A program made the position numbers and the translations under genes. From assembly GCF_005049105.1 (NCBI RefSeq), contig NZ_SUKA01000003.1, positions 1 to 64,000 on the forward strand: 64,000 bases of DNA, given 5' to 3'. This document shows, piece after piece, positions 9,371 to 16,922 of the stretch (position 1 is the stretch's first letter; each line of letters begins with the position of its first letter). The DNA is from Sphingobacterium alkalisoli (GTDB lineage Bacteria > Bacteroidota > Bacteroidia > Sphingobacteriales > Sphingobacteriaceae). Below the pieces are notes generated by a model, which was given only the letters and a program-made list of their open reading frames with translations, made no database searches and was not told the origin of the DNA.

Positions 9371-9964
9371 ATGATTGACCAACTAAAAATTCGAAAACTG
9401 TTAAGAAGAACTGGTGACCAATTTATTTCAGCACAGGTAGTTTCTGAATGGTTATCCATAGATTTTATAAAATCACAAGAAGTATTGCACTGGTTAGATT
9501 CGTTAGGCTATATTGAATTGACAGATTTTGAAGGATTATGGAAGATTTCTTTGCGGGGAAAGTTGCTTGCTTATAAAAGGACGCCTCGTATATTTAAGGT
9601 TGCCACTTTAAAAAATCATTTACATTTATTGATTGAAAGAATAAATGAGGTAAATTCCTCTGACGATTATATCCATCAAATTAGTCAAGCGATTATAACG
9701 AGCGAATTCCCGATCAAGCACGATGCAAATTGTATTTTTGTAGTCTACATTCTAGATTTTAAGGAGCTTCCAGATTCGGCGCTGAAACGTGCTAAGCGGA
9801 AATATTTTGAGAAACGAACTCGACCTTTTGATAACGTCGTCCAGACGATCTATTACCCAGAGTCCTTAGTTAATGCTTTTCTGAAAGATGGTAGTCCAGC
9901 GATTAAAGTGGAGCAATTGAGTGCAGATGAAATAGAAGCGGTTGAGGGATACAGGCTTGTGTAA
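9371..9964 (+). CDS. unrecognised protein with N-terminal winged-helix
   Basis: A 197-residue protein starting at the ATG at 9371. Residues 1-70 look like a winged-helix: LKIRKLLRRTGDQFISAQVV ... SLGYIELTDFEGLWKISLRG. The remainder has a strand pattern around ANCIFVVYILDF followed by a basic helix, reminiscent of small nucleotidyltransferase-like domains, but no catalytic motif is clear. Divergent from the 7850-9004 gene; the two may form a unit. The function is unknown. Confidence 0.5.
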   Translation: MIDQLKIRKLLRRTGDQFISAQVVSEWLSIDFIKSQEVLHWLDSLGYIELTDFEGLWKISLRGKLLAYKRTPRIFKVATLKNHLHLLIERINEVNSSDDYIHQISQAIITSEFPIKHDANCIFVVYILDFKELPDSALKRAKRKYFEKRTRPFDNVVQTIYYPESLVNAFLKDGSPAIKVEQLSADEIEAVEGYRLV

Positions 9965-9969
9965 CTTTG

Positions 9970-10146
9970 TCAAACGATCTTTTTAATTTTTATCTTTCTC
10001 TCCAGGTCTATTCTCTTCATGACATCACTATCGAGTACGCTTAAGTAGCGGAGATTTTTAGTCAAGAATTCATCCGAATTGCTGAACACTTTATTTTTAT
10101 TAAGCCCGACACGCTGCCCTTGCCTCGTTCGGCTCTTCAATCGTAT
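9970..10146 (-). pseudogene. C-terminal fragment of an unknown protein
   Basis: A 58-codon minus-strand frame, preceded by a stop and with no start, reads like a genuine protein end (…SDEFLTKNLRYLSVLDSDVM… ending KIKIKKIV). I cannot name the family. Apart from this, 9965-10317 holds nothing I can support. Confidence 0.3.
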
Positions 10147-10317
10147 CTAATTTTATCCCAGATTAAGGTCTGAAGGAGAAAAACCAGAGTTTGATATATT
10201 AAATGGATGTAATCCATTTCGTTATGAATAATCGGATAACCAAATTAAACAAGTCTACAGAATTACAAATACGGGGCAGCTCATGCCGTATCATAGTACG
10301 GTGCCGCCCCATTTGTT

Positions 10318-11745
10318 TTAGTCCTCTCTCGAACCGTCATCGGCCATACGCACGATCTTGGGGGAAAAGGTCGCCACGATATCCACCAGATCGGTCTGCG
10401 CAGACATCACTGTATGGATATCCTTGTACGCCATCGGGGCTTCGTCTATACCGGCGCCAAGCAAGGTGACGCCTTGGTCTTCGAGTAGGGTCTTTAAGTC
10501 GGTAGCCGACAGGGTCTTGATGGCCTGTGTACGGCTCATCAAGCGTCCGGCGCCATGAGAGGCCGAGTTGATGGCGGTCTCTTCGCCTTTGCCCCGTACC
10601 AAAAAACCAAGGGTCGCCATCGATCCGGGGATGATACCCATCGTATCTTTGCCGGCAGGCGTAGCCCCCTTTCGGTGGACGATCACCTCTTCACCTTCAA
10701 ATTGCTCTTTCCACGCAAAGTTGTGATGGTTTTCGACCTTGGTCAGCAATTCTGCGCCCAGGGCTTTTCGGATCTTGTCGTGGATCACCTCATGACAGGC
10801 GGATGCATAGTCGCCTGCTAGGTTCATCGCTAACCAATATTCCTGCCCTTCGGCCGTATGTAGATCCAGGTAGGCAAGATGTTGCGCCTCATAGGGCAAT
10901 TTACAGATCTCTTTCGCCAGTTTGGTATAATGTCCTGCGATGGTTGCTCCTAGTCCCCGTGATCCAGAATGCGTCAGTAAGGCCAGATACTTGCCGGGTG
11001 CTACACCTAGGGTGGCATCTGCGCTGGCAAATTCCATAATCCCAAACTCCACAAAGTGGTTGCCGCCACCGGACGAACCCAGCTGAGTCCAGGCCTTGTC
11101 CTTCAGGGAGCGGATAAAATCGTGGGTTTCAAATAGGCTGTGGTCCAGTACCGCGTGATCTGTGCGCTCATGTCGCAGAAAACCATGACCAGCACCAAAC
11201 CGGGTGCTATGCTTCAATACGTTTTTCAACGTGTCGTGGTGGGTGTTCAGGTATTCTGCAGGCAGATCAAATACCGATAGCGCCATGCGGCAACCGATGT
11301 CCACACCGACGCCATAGGGAATGACGGCGTTGTTCGTCGCCAATACGCCCCCGATCGGAAGGCCATAGCCTTGATGCGCATCGGGCATCAGCGCACCGGC
11401 AACAGTGACCGGAAGTTTCATAGCGACATGCATCTGCTTCTTGGCTCCGTCTTCGATATGCTCCGCTCCGTATACCGCATAGTTGAGGGCTTCCTCTTTT
11501 AGGGCAATGGTCTCGTCTTCCAGCGTGTCGATGGATAGTAGCACCTCAGCCAATGGCTTGAAGACAGGGTCGTGCAGGTAGGACTCGGGCTGCTCCAGCA
11601 CGGCCTTGAATGTGACCAGCATCTCCTCACGGGTGAAGCCCAATCTTTTCTTGTTGATTTTCAACGCTACGCCCATAGCGTGATTTTCTTGATAGCCTAT
11701 GGCAAGTAGGTCATTGCCGTTGATTCGTTGGTTTTCCATGGTCAT
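10318..11745 (-). CDS. rtcB: RtcB-family RNA ligase
   Basis: A 475-residue RtcB ligase, which joins RNA 2',3'-cyclic phosphate or 3'-phosphate ends to 5'-OH ends using GTP and Mn2+. Visible motifs are PDAHQGYG (121-128), GVDIGC (147-152, metal-binding Asp and Cys), GGGNHF (226-231), HSGSRG (259-264), HRKGA (357-361) and SHGAGR (396-401), whose His is the expected guanylylated residue. All metal ligands appear intact, so it should be active. It is the second gene after the slipin gene, separated by 161 bp with two strong hairpins. The context (SPFH protein, tRNA-like RNA, WYL regulator) marks it as an RNA-damage-repair copy rather than a housekeeping tRNA-splicing ligase. Confidence 0.93.
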   Translation of the reverse strand: MTMENQRINGNDLLAIGYQENHAMGVALKINKKRLGFTREEMLVTFKAVLEQPESYLHDPVFKPLAEVLLSIDTLEDETIALKEEALNYAVYGAEHIEDGAKKQMHVAMKLPVTVAGALMPDAHQGYGLPIGGVLATNNAVIPYGVGVDIGCRMALSVFDLPAEYLNTHHDTLKNVLKHSTRFGAGHGFLRHERTDHAVLDHSLFETHDFIRSLKDKAWTQLGSSGGGNHFVEFGIMEFASADATLGVAPGKYLALLTHSGSRGLGATIAGHYTKLAKEICKLPYEAQHLAYLDLHTAEGQEYWLAMNLAGDYASACHEVIHDKIRKALGAELLTKVENHHNFAWKEQFEGEEVIVHRKGATPAGKDTMGIIPGSMATLGFLVRGKGEETAINSASHGAGRLMSRTQAIKTLSATDLKTLLEDQGVTLLGAGIDEAPMAYKDIHTVMSAQTDLVDIVATFSPKIVRMADDGSRED

Positions 11746-11804
11746 GTGGGGTATGTATATTCCTAATTTTTTTTCTGAAAGTGTCTATCTCAAAGGCCAT
11801 CAAG

Positions 11805-11887
11805 AACTTTCATGCCTGTTGGTGATTCAATGGATCATGAAAGTTTTGTTAAGCAAGGAACAATAACCTCTTTACGTTGTTCCTTGC
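11805..11887 (-). repeat. two strong hairpins between slipin and rtcB genes
   Basis: AACTTTCATG (11805-11814) pairs with CATGAAAGTT (11836-11845). GCAAGGAACAA (11853-11863) pairs with TTGTTCCTTGC (11877-11887). On the transcribed strand they fall between the slipin stop and the rtcB start. Neither is followed by a long U-run, so they may be RNA-processing or attenuation elements rather than full terminators. Confidence 0.6.
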
Positions 11888-11906
11888 GCCTCTTTTGTTA
11901 CGACGA

Positions 11907-13001
11907 TTATTTGACAAACAGTTGTTTCAACTGATCGACGATCTGCCCGTTGCCCGATACGGAGATGGTATTGATCTTCTCGGCGATTTTCTCCACGTAC
12001 TCCATTTCCTTCAACTTGAACAGCATCGTATTCTCCTCCATCAGCTTAGCGGTATTCAGTAAGCTACGGGTGGATGCGGTCTCTTCCCGACGGGTGATGA
12101 TATTGGCCTGCGCCCGCTTTTCGGCGATCAACACCTGGTTCATGATCTCACGTACTTCACCGGGCAGGATGATATCCTTGACACCGCCATTATGTAAGGT
12201 CAGTCCCAATGCGGCGGCCTCGCTGACAGTAGTGTCGATCACGTATTTTGCGATCTCGGCCTTGCTTTCCATCAGTTCGTCCAAGGTCATCTGCCCGATG
12301 TACTGACGTAAAACCAATTGCATCAGGGTATACAACTGCTTCTCGTACTCCTTGTTTTCCAACAGGGCTTTCACGATATCGGTAACTTGGTAGTTGACCG
12401 AGAAGTTGACCCGGATCTGGACTTTGTCCCGGGTCAGGATTTCCTGTCCCGGGATTTCCATCGCGGTGATACGCAGATCGGCTTTGCTGACGGATAGGGT
12501 CACGGCATTTTTCCACCAGTAGTATGTCCTGGCTTCCAAGGTCTGGACGTACTTGCCGTCTACGAACAACAAGCCTTTCTCCGAGGGCTCCAGCTTAAAG
12601 CAGCGGACACAATTGGCCAAGACCAGCCTGTCCAAGAGTGGACGGTCTATAGTCGGTGCGATCGTTATGCTCGAGATATCTTCGATCTGGAATCTGTAAT
12701 CTGCCAAGCCCTTCCAGAAGACATGTCGGCCGGCAGACAGCACGCGGTCAAAGTTGTTGTTGACGTACACGAGGCACAACGCATGATCCGGGATCTCCAC
12801 CACGTCCACCATCTCGCGGAAGCCAGCTACCTGTAAGAGTACATCCATGTCATGTGCGGTCTGCACGGGACCGGATAGCGGATGTATCTCTACATGCTCG
12901 CCGAAGCCTAGCCAATACTTCCCGGTAGCCAATACACGCATGACGGCGTTGTTTTTGACGACCAGACCAACTTGATTTACCTGTACGGTGATGCGTTTCA
13001 T
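11907..13001 (-). CDS. SPFH/Band-7 (slipin) protein of RNA-repair operon
   Basis: A 364-residue slipin/stomatin-like protein. It begins with a beta-rich N-terminal extension (RITVQVNQVGLVVKNNAVM) instead of a membrane hairpin. The SPFH core spans about residues 140-300 (EKGLLFVDGKYVQTLEARTY ... REIMNQVLIAEKRAQANIIT) and a coiled tail follows (ETASTRSLLNTAKLMEENTM). SPFH proteins make ring or cage oligomers. Burroughs and Aravind reported SPFH/Band-7 proteins as likely scaffolds in RtcB repair systems, with a cognate tRNA-like RNA, which is the arrangement seen here. It is the first protein gene after the structured leader. Confidence 0.85.
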   Translation of the reverse strand: MKRITVQVNQVGLVVKNNAVMRVLATGKYWLGFGEHVEIHPLSGPVQTAHDMDVLLQVAGFREMVDVVEIPDHALCLVYVNNNFDRVLSAGRHVFWKGLADYRFQIEDISSITIAPTIDRPLLDRLVLANCVRCFKLEPSEKGLLFVDGKYVQTLEARTYYWWKNAVTLSVSKADLRITAMEIPGQEILTRDKVQIRVNFSVNYQVTDIVKALLENKEYEKQLYTLMQLVLRQYIGQMTLDELMESKAEIAKYVIDTTVSEAAALGLTLHNGGVKDIILPGEVREIMNQVLIAEKRAQANIITRREETASTRSLLNTAKLMEENTMLFKLKEMEYVEKIAEKINTISVSGNGQIVDQLKQLFVK

Positions 13002-13017
13002 TATTGTTGTTATTTAT

Positions 13018-13350
13018 GATTAAATCTATTATTTCGTGTAAAAAAAGCTTCCCGTGTTTCGTTCATCGCTGCCTCGCGGAGACCAGAAGGACTGTTTGCC
13101 TTGTAAAGACCATTCGGAGTGCGTGTAGCGTGCCGACGGGGCTTTACCTCAGCGAGCCAGCTGTCCTGATCTGCAAAGTAAGGTGACGATTGCTGCCTGC
13201 TGTCGATCTGGCGGATTCGCTCCTTATCCCCGACAGGGGATAAGACCAGCAACAAGCAACGGAACAAAAGACGAAAAGCTTCCCGAGTGACTTTTTGAAA
13301 GAAAGCCTTAACTTACATTGGAACTTTCGTTCCTCCAACCAATGAACCCA
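13018..13350 (-). ncRNA. structured leader 3' part (upstream of slipin gene)
   Basis: About 330 nt between the tRNA-like modules and the slipin start, without a credible gene. It holds a perfect 9-bp hairpin CTTATCCCC / GGGGATAAG with a 4-nt loop (13223-13244), GGAAC-GAAA-GTTCC on the minus strand (13320-13333; a GNRA tetraloop) and GTAAAG...CTTTAC. The motif AAGCTTCCCG occurs twice. I read it as part of a long structured transcript; the mature ends are unknown. Confidence 0.5.
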
Positions 13351-13356
13351 TGTGAC

Positions 13357-13419
13357 GGATGAGCGAGGGATTCGAACCCTCTCTGTGGAGCTATGCTCTA
13401 CCCCTGAGCTATCCCGATC
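13357..13419 (-). ncRNA. tRNA-like module 1, anticodon arm lacking
   Basis: On the minus strand: a perfect D-arm GCTC-AGGGGTA-GAGC, only 13 nt where an anticodon arm and variable loop should be, then a perfect T-arm GAGGG-TTCGAAT-CCCTC and a tail GCTCATCC. No ordinary anticodon stem fits, and the acceptor strands of this module pair poorly with one another. It is not a functional decoding tRNA. It matches the idea of a tRNA-like RNA cognate to SPFH/RtcB systems. Confidence 0.7.
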
Positions 13420-13420
13420 A

Positions 13421-13520
13421 ACCGGGAGCAGGATTCGAACCTGCGACATTAGCACTATTCCCCTTGCAACTGTCCACTTTGCCAGTATATTGTATTCTAC
13501 CGAACCAACACTATCCTGCT
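13421..13520 (-). ncRNA. tRNA-like module 2, about 100 nt
   Basis: On the minus strand: AGCAGGA, TA, D-arm GTGT...ATAC, a long 47-nt middle part, variable-like ATGTC, T-arm GCAGG-TTCGAAT-CCTGC and 3' strand TCCCGGT. Its own acceptor strands match at 5 of 7 positions. The 3' strand matches all 7 positions (one G-U) of the 5' strand ATCGGGA of module 1, which starts only 2 nt later. See the finding on permutation. Confidence 0.65.
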
Positions 13521-13690
13521 ATACAGAAACAGGAGACCGGGACGCCGTATCCAGTTGAAAGGTTTCTTTGTGCCACAGGGCACATATCGTGTGTACAGCT
13601 TTAGTCTGAGCGAGCGACGACTCGGTGGTCCCACTATTTGCCGACTAAAGCGACTTGCTTTTCTTCATCAAAGAACGTTTGTCATACCTG
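13521..13690 (-). ncRNA. structured leader 5' part
   Basis: Upstream of module 2 on the transcribed strand. Perfect inverted repeats TGTGCC-ACAG-GGCACA (13569-13584) and GCTTTAGTC...GACTAAAGC (13598-13606 with 13643-13651) frame an inner hairpin. A possible minus-strand -7 box, CACCTTTG, lies at 13704-13697, so transcription might begin near 13690. Confidence 0.4.
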
Positions 13691-13714
13691 ACACTACAAA
13701 GGTGCGAGCATATC

Positions 13715-13733
13715 TGCGCAGTAGTTTTGCGCA
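13715..13733. promoter_or_regulatory. operator candidate 1: TGCGCA-N7-TGCGCA
   Basis: Two palindromic TGCGCA half-sites 7 bp apart, next to the presumed promoter of the leader/slipin/rtcB operon. The same spaced motif recurs 112 bp away in front of the WYL gene. Confidence 0.6.
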
Positions 13734-13826
13734 ATTGATATAACAGTTTGTTTTTATTGTTAATTCGTTGTAAAATAGGGTGATAAATTTTAAATAATAC
13801 TTAGGTAAGGTAGTTTTTATCTGTAT

Positions 13827-13845
13827 TGCGCATCTCTGTTGCGTA
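13827..13845. promoter_or_regulatory. operator candidate 2: TGCGCA-N7-TGCGTA
   Basis: Same half-site pair and same 7-bp spacing as at 13715-13733. It overlaps the likely -33 element of the WYL gene promoter, which fits autoregulation. Confidence 0.6.
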
Positions 13846-13869
13846 GTATGTGCAAAGCCTATACCTTTA
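13837..13869 (+). promoter_or_regulatory. putative promoter of the WYL regulator gene
   Basis: A Bacteroidota-type pair: TGTTG at 13837-13841 and TACCTTTA (consensus TAnnTTTG) at 13862-13869, 20 nt apart and 30 nt before the ATG. An inverted repeat ATACCT-N7-AGGTAT (13861-13879) covers the -7 element and start region. Confidence 0.45.
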
Positions 13870-13899
13870 GAATAGGTATTCGTCATAAAAAAAGACACG

Positions 13900-14937
13900 A
13901 TGTCAATCAATAAACTGGCACTGATCCTATATAAAATCATCGATGATTGTTTACGGAAACCCCACCGGAAGTGGACATTGGAAGACTTGATCGAAAAAGT
14001 CTCGGAGGGCTTGTGCGAATTGAAAGGCATCCATAGTGGGGTGTCCAAAAGGACGGTACAGGGCGATATACAGCTGATGAGCAGCAACAAGCTCGGTTAC
14101 AATGCGCCTATCGTCGTGACCAAGCGTAAGTATTATACCTACAGTGACCTAAGCTACTCGATCAGCAATTCGCCTCTGTCGGATAGCGACATGTCCAAGA
14201 TGAGAGATGCAGTAGATATCTTAAAACACCTCAACGGTTTCGCCTATTTCGATGAGATGAGCGATATGATCGCCCGATTGGAAAACAATCTCTCTAAGCG
14301 CGACCATACATCGGTCTCGTACATCCAGTTGGAAAATAACAAACTGCTCAAGGGGTTGAACTGGATCACGCCGCTGTATAGGGCTATACGCGAAAATATT
14401 CCGTTGCTGATCAGTTATAAATCCTTCAAATCCCAAGCGCCTCAAGATACCGTGTATTTCCCCTACCTGCTCAAAGAGTACCGTAACCGGTGGTTCTTGA
14501 TCTGTAGGCCAAAAAAAGGAAAGACACTCGTCACCTTGGCCCTGGACCGTATCGAGGATATCGCAGAAATGGCAAAATCGGGGTACGTGGAATATGATGG
14601 TGTCGATTTTGAACGCTACTATGCCGATACCATCGGTGTAACCAAATCCGAAAGGGATCGGGGACATCGGGTAATCCTACGGGTGGATCAGGGCAATGCG
14701 CCCTATGTGCTTACGAAGCCACTGCATGCCTCTCAACAACTCTTGAAAACCGAGGAGGATGGCGGGATCCTGATCCGGATGGATGTCGTCCTCAATTTTG
14801 AACTGGAGCGCGAACTGATCGGTTTTGGTGAGTGTATCGAGGTGTTGGCCCCGAAAATATTACGGGATAGGATCAAGCGGAGAGAGCCTATAAGATGCTG
14901 CAGCAGTACACCCTCTAATTCATCACGCACTGCGTAG
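13900..14937 (+). CDS. WYL-domain transcriptional regulator of the RNA-repair locus
   Basis: A 345-codon frame. The N-terminus is a winged-helix (LALILYKIIDDCLRKPHRKW ... VSKRTVQGDIQLM). The WYL domain covers about residues 150-240, with the YFPYLLKEYRNRWFLIC segment in place of the usual W-Y-L motif. A WCX-like C-terminal part follows. WYL regulators commonly control defence and RNA/DNA-damage genes by sensing a nucleic-acid ligand. The last 17 residues look shifted: one added base near 14885 would give the natural ending AYKMLQQYTL with a stop at 14916-14918. So a 1-base deletion in the GAGAGAG run is likely. The gene is divergent from the slipin/rtcB operon. Confidence 0.85.
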   Translation: MSINKLALILYKIIDDCLRKPHRKWTLEDLIEKVSEGLCELKGIHSGVSKRTVQGDIQLMSSNKLGYNAPIVVTKRKYYTYSDLSYSISNSPLSDSDMSKMRDAVDILKHLNGFAYFDEMSDMIARLENNLSKRDHTSVSYIQLENNKLLKGLNWITPLYRAIRENIPLLISYKSFKSQAPQDTVYFPYLLKEYRNRWFLICRPKKGKTLVTLALDRIEDIAEMAKSGYVEYDGVDFERYYADTIGVTKSERDRGHRVILRVDQGNAPYVLTKPLHASQQLLKTEEDGGILIRMDVVLNFELERELIGFGECIEVLAPKILRDRIKRREPIRCCSSTPSNSSRTA

Positions 14938-14957
14938 CGAATTCTTAATGCTTTAAT

Positions 14958-16226
14958 CTAACCCAAAATCTTCCGCATCCGTTCGCGTTCTTTGTCGGAT
15001 AGCGGGATGGCTTGCTCCACGATAGGTAATATTTCCGTTTTGCGATCTGTCTGTAGCAACAAGTCCAAGAATCCGAGATACGTTCTGATCAAATCTACTT
15101 TGATACCCACAAACGCCCGTGGGTCAGCAATATATAGCTCCTGTATCAGTTGCAATAATGTATTTTTACGTTTCTGATCGCTAGCAGAAGAACTGTAGTG
15201 TGGAAGTAGATTCTTTTGTAGCAGTTCCTGTAGCTTAACACCCACCGCTTGTTCGCGCACGTATTTCTTTTGTTTACGCTCAAGCATCTCACGCAGTTCC
15301 AACAATAATTTGCGGTAAACTATCTGCTGTTCCTTTTCACTGAATAAGTTTCCTTCAGTCGACAATGTCATGTCTGATAGGTCAAACCCGTTAAAAAAAG
15401 CTGATTCCACATACACCGAATGATGGAATTCAATCGCATTATTATTGAAGCTACTCAACTGCTTGGCCACCTCCACTTTATGGCTGTTTAAAAAATAGTA
15501 GTAGTAGCGATCTCCAATAGGATATTGCCACCGGATATAATTCACCTTAAACACAAAAGAGTTCTCTTCGGGACTGTATATCGTAAACGAAGTCTCGTCC
15601 GTCTCCTGAATCAGCTGTTGGTAAGAGATAGCTTTTCCATTGATCTGGATACTGTATCCTGCATCCTTGTTGAGATGCAAGAACCAACCAAACTCTTGCG
15701 CCAGAAAATCTACAAATTCTTCAGACTGCAATGTCGCGGCATTCACACCAAATACCCCTTCCAGTACCACCATAGTACCCGTACTCGACGCTGTAGTAGG
15801 TTGTGGTTCTGAGTTTTCGTATTCTTCTTTAGTATCCCTATCGATTAGGAGTTTATATCCCATCAACTGATCACTTATAGCGACCACGGTATGCCAAGTA
15901 GCACGTGTTGCAAATAGTGAGAAAGAAAAACGTCCTTTTCCTTTCTTACCACGAGTATACGACGTGCGTTTCGGCTGCCCTTTTTTTAAAGAGTCTAGAA
16001 AGTTGCCAAAAGAATAATTTAGGGTATCAGGAGCAATACCTTCACCATTGTCCGAGATACGGATACGCTCTATATAGCCCAGTTGATTGCTACTGATATC
16101 CATAGATACTGTTGAAGCTTTAGCGTCAAATCCATTCCATATATATTCAGCAATGACCTGTTTTGCATCCTTCGGTAAGCCAGCCGACTCTATACTCGCA
16201 TTCGTTATCTTTGTACTATTCTTCAT
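14958..16226 (-). CDS. GHKL-type ATPase (Hsp90/MORC-like)
   Basis: A 422-residue protein with a GHKL ATP-binding fold: N-box EYIWNGFDA, G1 box DNGEGI and a glycine-rich lid GKKGKGRFSF, in the first ~110 residues. A transducer-like region follows and the C-terminal third is helical (LLLELREMLERKQKKYVREQ). This layout is that of stand-alone prokaryotic MORC/Hsp90-like ATPases often found in defence islands. It has no TOPRIM, histidine-kinase or MutL endonuclease motif that I can see. Convergent with the WYL gene and divergent from the HTH antitoxin gene. Confidence 0.75.
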   Translation of the reverse strand: MKNSTKITNASIESAGLPKDAKQVIAEYIWNGFDAKASTVSMDISSNQLGYIERIRISDNGEGIAPDTLNYSFGNFLDSLKKGQPKRTSYTRGKKGKGRFSFSLFATRATWHTVVAISDQLMGYKLLIDRDTKEEYENSEPQPTTASSTGTMVVLEGVFGVNAATLQSEEFVDFLAQEFGWFLHLNKDAGYSIQINGKAISYQQLIQETDETSFTIYSPEENSFVFKVNYIRWQYPIGDRYYYYFLNSHKVEVAKQLSSFNNNAIEFHHSVYVESAFFNGFDLSDMTLSTEGNLFSEKEQQIVYRKLLLELREMLERKQKKYVREQAVGVKLQELLQKNLLPHYSSSASDQKRKNTLLQLIQELYIADPRAFVGIKVDLIRTYLGFLDLLLQTDRKTEILPIVEQAIPLSDKERERMRKILG

Positions 16227-16401
16227 AAATGGGATCTCTCTAGCAAATCTAGCAAAATCCTTTTACTAAACTTTTGAAATTGCTAAAAAAAATAGTTTTT
16301 TTATTCTTTTATTTGTTTGAAATTTTGCCCTATTATGTGTGATGTTAGCAGGTATTATATCTCAATTTCAAAGGGCAGCTTTTTGAGGGATAGCTATTAT
16401 T

Positions 16402-16421
16402 TGTAATCAAAATTGATTACA
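16402..16421. promoter_or_regulatory. 20-bp palindromic operator candidate
   Basis: TGTAATCAA-AA-TTGATTACA, perfect 9-bp arms, ending 8 bp before the ATG of the HTH antitoxin gene. The position fits autorepression by the antitoxin. Confidence 0.65.
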
Positions 16422-16429
16422 TTTATGTT

Positions 16430-16918
16430 ATGGAAAGAAGTTTTGAACGGTTCAAAGGAATCCATCCCGGTCTGATTCTGGAACGGGAGTTAAAAAAGCG
16501 GACAATTAAACCGAGTCCCTTTGCCTTATCAATAGATACGCACAGACAGGTTTTTAATGCAATCATCAGAGGCAAGAGAGGTATTCCTGTCCCTTTGTCT
16601 TTAAAAGTAGATAAAGCCCTAGGAGTTGAAGAGGGGACATTTGCGTTGTTGCAGACCTATCATGATATTGAGAAAGTCAAAGGTAATACTTTTAAAAACC
16701 AGATTCCTGATCTTAGCTTACTGAGGAAAGCTCTTTTTTGGGATACTGATATCGATAAGATTGATTGGGAAAATCAATATAAAGCAGTTATAAAACGTGT
16801 TTTTGAACGAGGAAACCAATCTGAAAAAGATGAAATTACACGATTTTATGGGTCGGAAAAAGTAAAGCAGGTTTTAGCTGATCATAAGATAGAGCCAATG
16901 ACATTACAAAAAAGATAA
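16430..16918 (+). CDS. HTH antitoxin of an AbiEii-like toxin pair
   Basis: A 162-residue protein. The N-terminal half resembles HigA/VapI-type Xre domains (IHPGLILERELKKRTIKPSP ... PLSLKVDKALGV). The C-terminal half carries a stretch (LRKALFWDTDIDKIDWENQY) that I associate with antitoxins of Bacteroidota AbiEii-type nucleotidyltransferases. It is followed after 4 nt by the toxin gene. It should neutralise the toxin and repress its own promoter through the adjacent palindrome; the toxin is now truncated. Confidence 0.7.
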   Translation: MERSFERFKGIHPGLILERELKKRTIKPSPFALSIDTHRQVFNAIIRGKRGIPVPLSLKVDKALGVEEGTFALLQTYHDIEKVKGNTFKNQIPDLSLLRKALFWDTDIDKIDWENQYKAVIKRVFERGNQSEKDEITRFYGSEKVKQVLADHKIEPMTLQKR

Positions 16919-16922
16919 ATTT

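Noticed and set aside
13357..13520. Two ordinary tRNA genes
   Set aside because: T-arms and D-arms are excellent, but neither module has a normal 5-bp anticodon stem with 7-nt loop at the right distance, and acceptor stems mismatch within each module.
13144..13604. Open frames across the slipin leader (for example 13352-13604 plus and 13144-13455 minus)
   Set aside because: They read through the tRNA-like arms on both strands; composition and context indicate RNA structure, not protein.
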